Source: an uncultured Acidaminococcus sp.
GTDB taxonomy: Bacteria; Bacillota; Negativicutes; Acidaminococcales; Acidaminococcaceae
Assembly (NCBI GenBank): GCA_900538365.1
Contig: UPXT01000051.1
Location: 1-15,878 of the forward strand
DNA: 15,878 bases
Direction: 5' to 3'
Part shown: in pieces, positions 14,199-15,878 of the stretch
Layout of the letters: the number at the start of each line of letters is the position of its first letter
Position numbering within the stretch: position 1 is the stretch's first letter
Notes under the pieces: model-generated
What the model was told of the DNA's origin: nothing
Database searches by the model: none
The model's input: only the letters and a program-made list of their open reading frames with translations
Made by a program: the position numbers and the translations under genes

Positions 14199-14300
14199 AA
14201 GCCAATGCCGAAGGCTTGAGACATCTAGGGCCAAGGGCCCGAGACAGCTTGACAGCCAAAGTTTATCTGCTTTTAAACTGATAAACTTGAGACAGCTGGG
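14199..14300 (+). repeat. modular hairpin repeat array, right (plus orientation)
   Basis: Three unrelated hairpins each run straight into GAGACA: AAGCC/GGCTT (14199-14217) then GAGACA (14218-14223); GGGCC/GGCCC (14228-14240) then GAGACAGCTTGACAGC (14241-14256); AAGTTTATC/GATAAACTT (14259-14288) then GAGACA (14289-14294). The stems share no sequence, but the link is constant. It lies between the broken four-helix-bundle gene and the DUF4422 gene, opposite in orientation to the array after glf. Confidence 0.75.
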
Positions 14301-14314
14301 CCAAAAAGTACAAA
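14287..14314 (+). promoter_or_regulatory. possible promoter formed at the end of the repeat array
   Basis: TTGAGA (14287-14292, 5 of 6 consensus) spans the last hairpin arm and the GAGACA link. TACAAA (14309-14314, 4 of 6) lies 16 bp downstream, 31 bp before the DUF4422 ATG. This would make the repeat the -35 supplier for the glycosyltransferase genes. Confidence 0.35.
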
Positions 14315-14345
14315 ATCTAGAAGAAATGGATGTGACATACATTTT

Positions 14346-15116
14346 ATGGACATCAAAATTCTAATCGCTACTCACAAATCCTATTGGATGCCCGAGGAGA
14401 CCATTTATCTTCCACTGCAGGTGGGGGCTGAAGGGAAAAAAGATTTGGGCTATGTAAAGGACAATACCGGCGATAACATTTCTGCTAAAAATGCTAACTT
14501 CTGCGAACTGACCGGCCTTTACTGGGCCTGGAAAAACCTCGACGCTGATTACGTTGGTCTCGTCCACTATCGCCGCTATTTTACGAGAAAAGAAGTCCAT
14601 GATATTGAAAAGAAAAAATCCCAAATCCTTACGAAAGAGGATTGGGAAAACTTGTTGTCTCGCTATCCCGTTATCGTCCCCGATAAACGCAAATACTACA
14701 TTGAAAGCAATCGGTCCCATTATAACCATGCCCATCATCCGGAGGGCCTTACTATAACGGAGCAGATCCTTATCGAAAAGCATCCTGAATATCTTCCGGC
14801 TTTCAATAAAGTTATGAACCGCACATGGGCCCATATGTTCAACATGTTTGTCATGAGACAGGATCTTTTTAACGACTATATGACCTGGATGTTTGATGTT
14901 CTTTTTGAACTTGAAAAACGAGTCGATATTACGGGCTGGGATCCTTATGAGTCTCGTATCTATGGATTTGTCAGTGAACTGATGCTCGACGTATGGCTTG
15001 AAAAGAACCACACCATCTATCATGAGCAGAATGTTTCCTTTATGGAAAAGCAGAACTGGTTCAAAAAGGGTGGAGCGTTCTTGAAAAGAAAAGTGTTTGG
15101 GAGAGATGGGAAATGA
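14346..15116 (+). CDS. DUF4422 glycosyltransferase of surface polysaccharide synthesis
   Basis: This 256-residue protein fits the DUF4422 family found in capsule, LPS and exopolysaccharide clusters and thought to transfer sugars. Typical stretches are KILIATHKSYWMP (4-16), PLQVGAEGKKDLGYVKDN, the GDNISAKNANFCELTGLYWA region (split: GDNISAKNAN, FCELTGLYWAW), VGLVHYRRYF (about 70-79), HMFNMFVMRQDLF and GFVSELMLDVWL near the end. No membrane segment is seen. No good ribosome site precedes the ATG (only AGAAG-like sequence), so it may be weakly translated or start differently; no alternative start lies close upstream in frame. Its stop overlaps the start of the next glycosyltransferase (ATGA), so they are coupled. 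The sugar specificity is unknown; glf upstream hints at a galactofuranose-containing glycan. Confidence 0.9.
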   Translation: MDIKILIATHKSYWMPEETIYLPLQVGAEGKKDLGYVKDNTGDNISAKNANFCELTGLYWAWKNLDADYVGLVHYRRYFTRKEVHDIEKKKSQILTKEDWENLLSRYPVIVPDKRKYYIESNRSHYNHAHHPEGLTITEQILIEKHPEYLPAFNKVMNRTWAHMFNMFVMRQDLFNDYMTWMFDVLFELEKRVDITGWDPYESRIYGFVSELMLDVWLEKNHTIYHEQNVSFMEKQNWFKKGGAFLKRKVFGRDGK

Positions 15117-15856
15117 ATGACGTGACAAATCCCTTGATTAGCGTAATCATGCCAATCTATAATGTCGAATCTTATCTGGAACGTTCTGTTCAATCGGTGC
15201 AACAGCAAGACTATCAAAATTTGGAGATAATCCTTGTAGATGATGGATCTACGGATAAGAGTGGCTTGCTGTGCGATAAAGTTGCAGAACAAGATAATAG
15301 AATTAAGGTCATACATAAGAAAAATGGAGGCCTTTCTGATGCGCGCAATGTAGGAATTCGCAGTTCTAGAGGAGCTTATATTACCCTCGTAGATTCTGAT
15401 GATGAAATTGACCATGACTGCATCAGCTATTTATATTCGCTTATAGAACGCTATCATTGCCCAATGTCTTTGTGTACGCATCGTATTTATTATGAACGTT
15501 CTAAAAAAAATGTTGAACTCGGCAATCGTGAAGAATGCAAAATGGATGCTAAAACTTGTATCCGGAAAATGTGTTACCACGACCAGGTTGATACCTCAGC
15601 GTGGGGAAAGTTATATCATAGAAATTTGTTTTCCAAAATTGAGTACCCTGTTGGAAAAAAGTTTGAAGATATCGGCACTACATATAAGTTGTTTATCCAA
15701 AGTAAAATTATTGCCTGCGGATTTAATCCAAAATACACATATCACATTAGAGAAAATTCTATTACGACGAGCTCGTTTAATCCGTCTAAATTAGATTTAT
15801 TAGAGATGACAGATAAAATGGAAGGTAAATTGCAAGTTGAATTTGAACAACTATAA
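15113..15856 (+). CDS. family 2 glycosyltransferase, possibly C-terminally shortened
   Basis: This 247-residue GT-A fold transferase has ISVIMPIYNVESYLERSV (9-26), LVDDGSTDKS (41-50; nucleotide-binding D43, D44), NGGLSDARNVGI (71-82), the metal-binding DSDD (94-97) and a C-terminal WGKLYHRNLF plus KFEDIGTTYKLF, where ED is the likely base region. It probably adds a sugar to a growing surface glycan at the inner membrane face. Relatives commonly run to about 320 residues; this one stops soon after FNPSKLDLLEMTDKM. Reading in the next frame after the stop gives YNQETHSIA to the window edge, so a frameshift near 15850 is possible but not provable here. It is coupled to the DUF4422 gene by a 4-nt overlap. 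It looks more AT-rich than galU and glf. Confidence 0.9.
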   Translation: MNDVTNPLISVIMPIYNVESYLERSVQSVQQQDYQNLEIILVDDGSTDKSGLLCDKVAEQDNRIKVIHKKNGGLSDARNVGIRSSRGAYITLVDSDDEIDHDCISYLYSLIERYHCPMSLCTHRIYYERSKKNVELGNREECKMDAKTCIRKMCYHDQVDTSAWGKLYHRNLFSKIEYPVGKKFEDIGTTYKLFIQSKIIACGFNPKYTYHIRENSITTSSFNPSKLDLLEMTDKMEGKLQVEFEQL

Positions 15857-15878
15857 TCAAGAAACACACTCAATAGCA

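Noticed and set aside
14199..14300. CRISPR array
   Set aside because: Repeated GAGACA units are far too short, the spacing is irregular, the intervening segments are themselves palindromes, and no cas gene is present.

Overview
The window reads as chromosomal DNA of an anaerobic, fermentative Bacillota, most likely one of the Negativicutes. This is inferred, not proven: there are strong AGGAGG-type ribosome sites, TATAAT promoters and U-run terminators, a cytosolic multi-cluster [FeFe]-hydrogenase with a GltD-like partner, an Rrf2 regulator with Fe-S-type cysteines, and moderate-to-high GC in the housekeeping genes. There is no rRNA, tRNA, transposase, integrase or CRISPR array.

Layout. 1-192: two tandem copies of an intergenic hairpin repeat. 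193-1684 (minus): an Rrf2 regulator and a LysR regulator. 1822-3465 (plus): an IlvD/Edd-family dehydratase transcribed away from the LysR gene, with a LysR-type dyad between them, ending at a strong terminator. 3732-7303 (plus): a two-gene overlapping operon encoding a GltD-like FAD/NAD(P) oxidoreductase carrying a NuoF-type iron-sulfur domain, then a CpI-like [FeFe]-hydrogenase; together they should pass electrons between NAD(P)H and protons/H2. 7304-7857: a gene-free stretch with terminators and decayed repeats. 7858-9382 (minus): a zinc-ribbon/DUF805 membrane protein followed by an MBL-fold hydrolase. 9546-9815 (minus): a small secreted protein of unknown function. 10118-10765 (minus): pyroglutamyl-peptidase I. 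10766-11322: a repeat-rich gap with a 112-nt palindromic element, a hairpin-repeat copy and the galU promoter. 11323-15856 (plus): a surface-glycan region with galU (UDP-glucose supply), glf (UDP-galactofuranose supply), a frameshifted four-helix-bundle (S23/IVS-type) gene, a DUF4422 glycosyltransferase and a family 2 glycosyltransferase.

How it fits together. The hydrogenase operon is a redox valve for fermentation. The right-hand third makes nucleotide sugars and transfers them onto a cell-surface polysaccharide probably containing galactofuranose. The least ordinary features are (i) the reduced diaphorase built by joining a NuoF iron-sulfur domain to a GltD body, (ii) a modular repeat in which different hairpins are each followed by GRGACA, present as two arrays in opposite orientation on either side of the broken four-helix-bundle gene, and (iii) a second intergenic repeat family whose stems keep pairing while their sequence changes. 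No computation or database search was possible; all homology statements rest on motif recognition.
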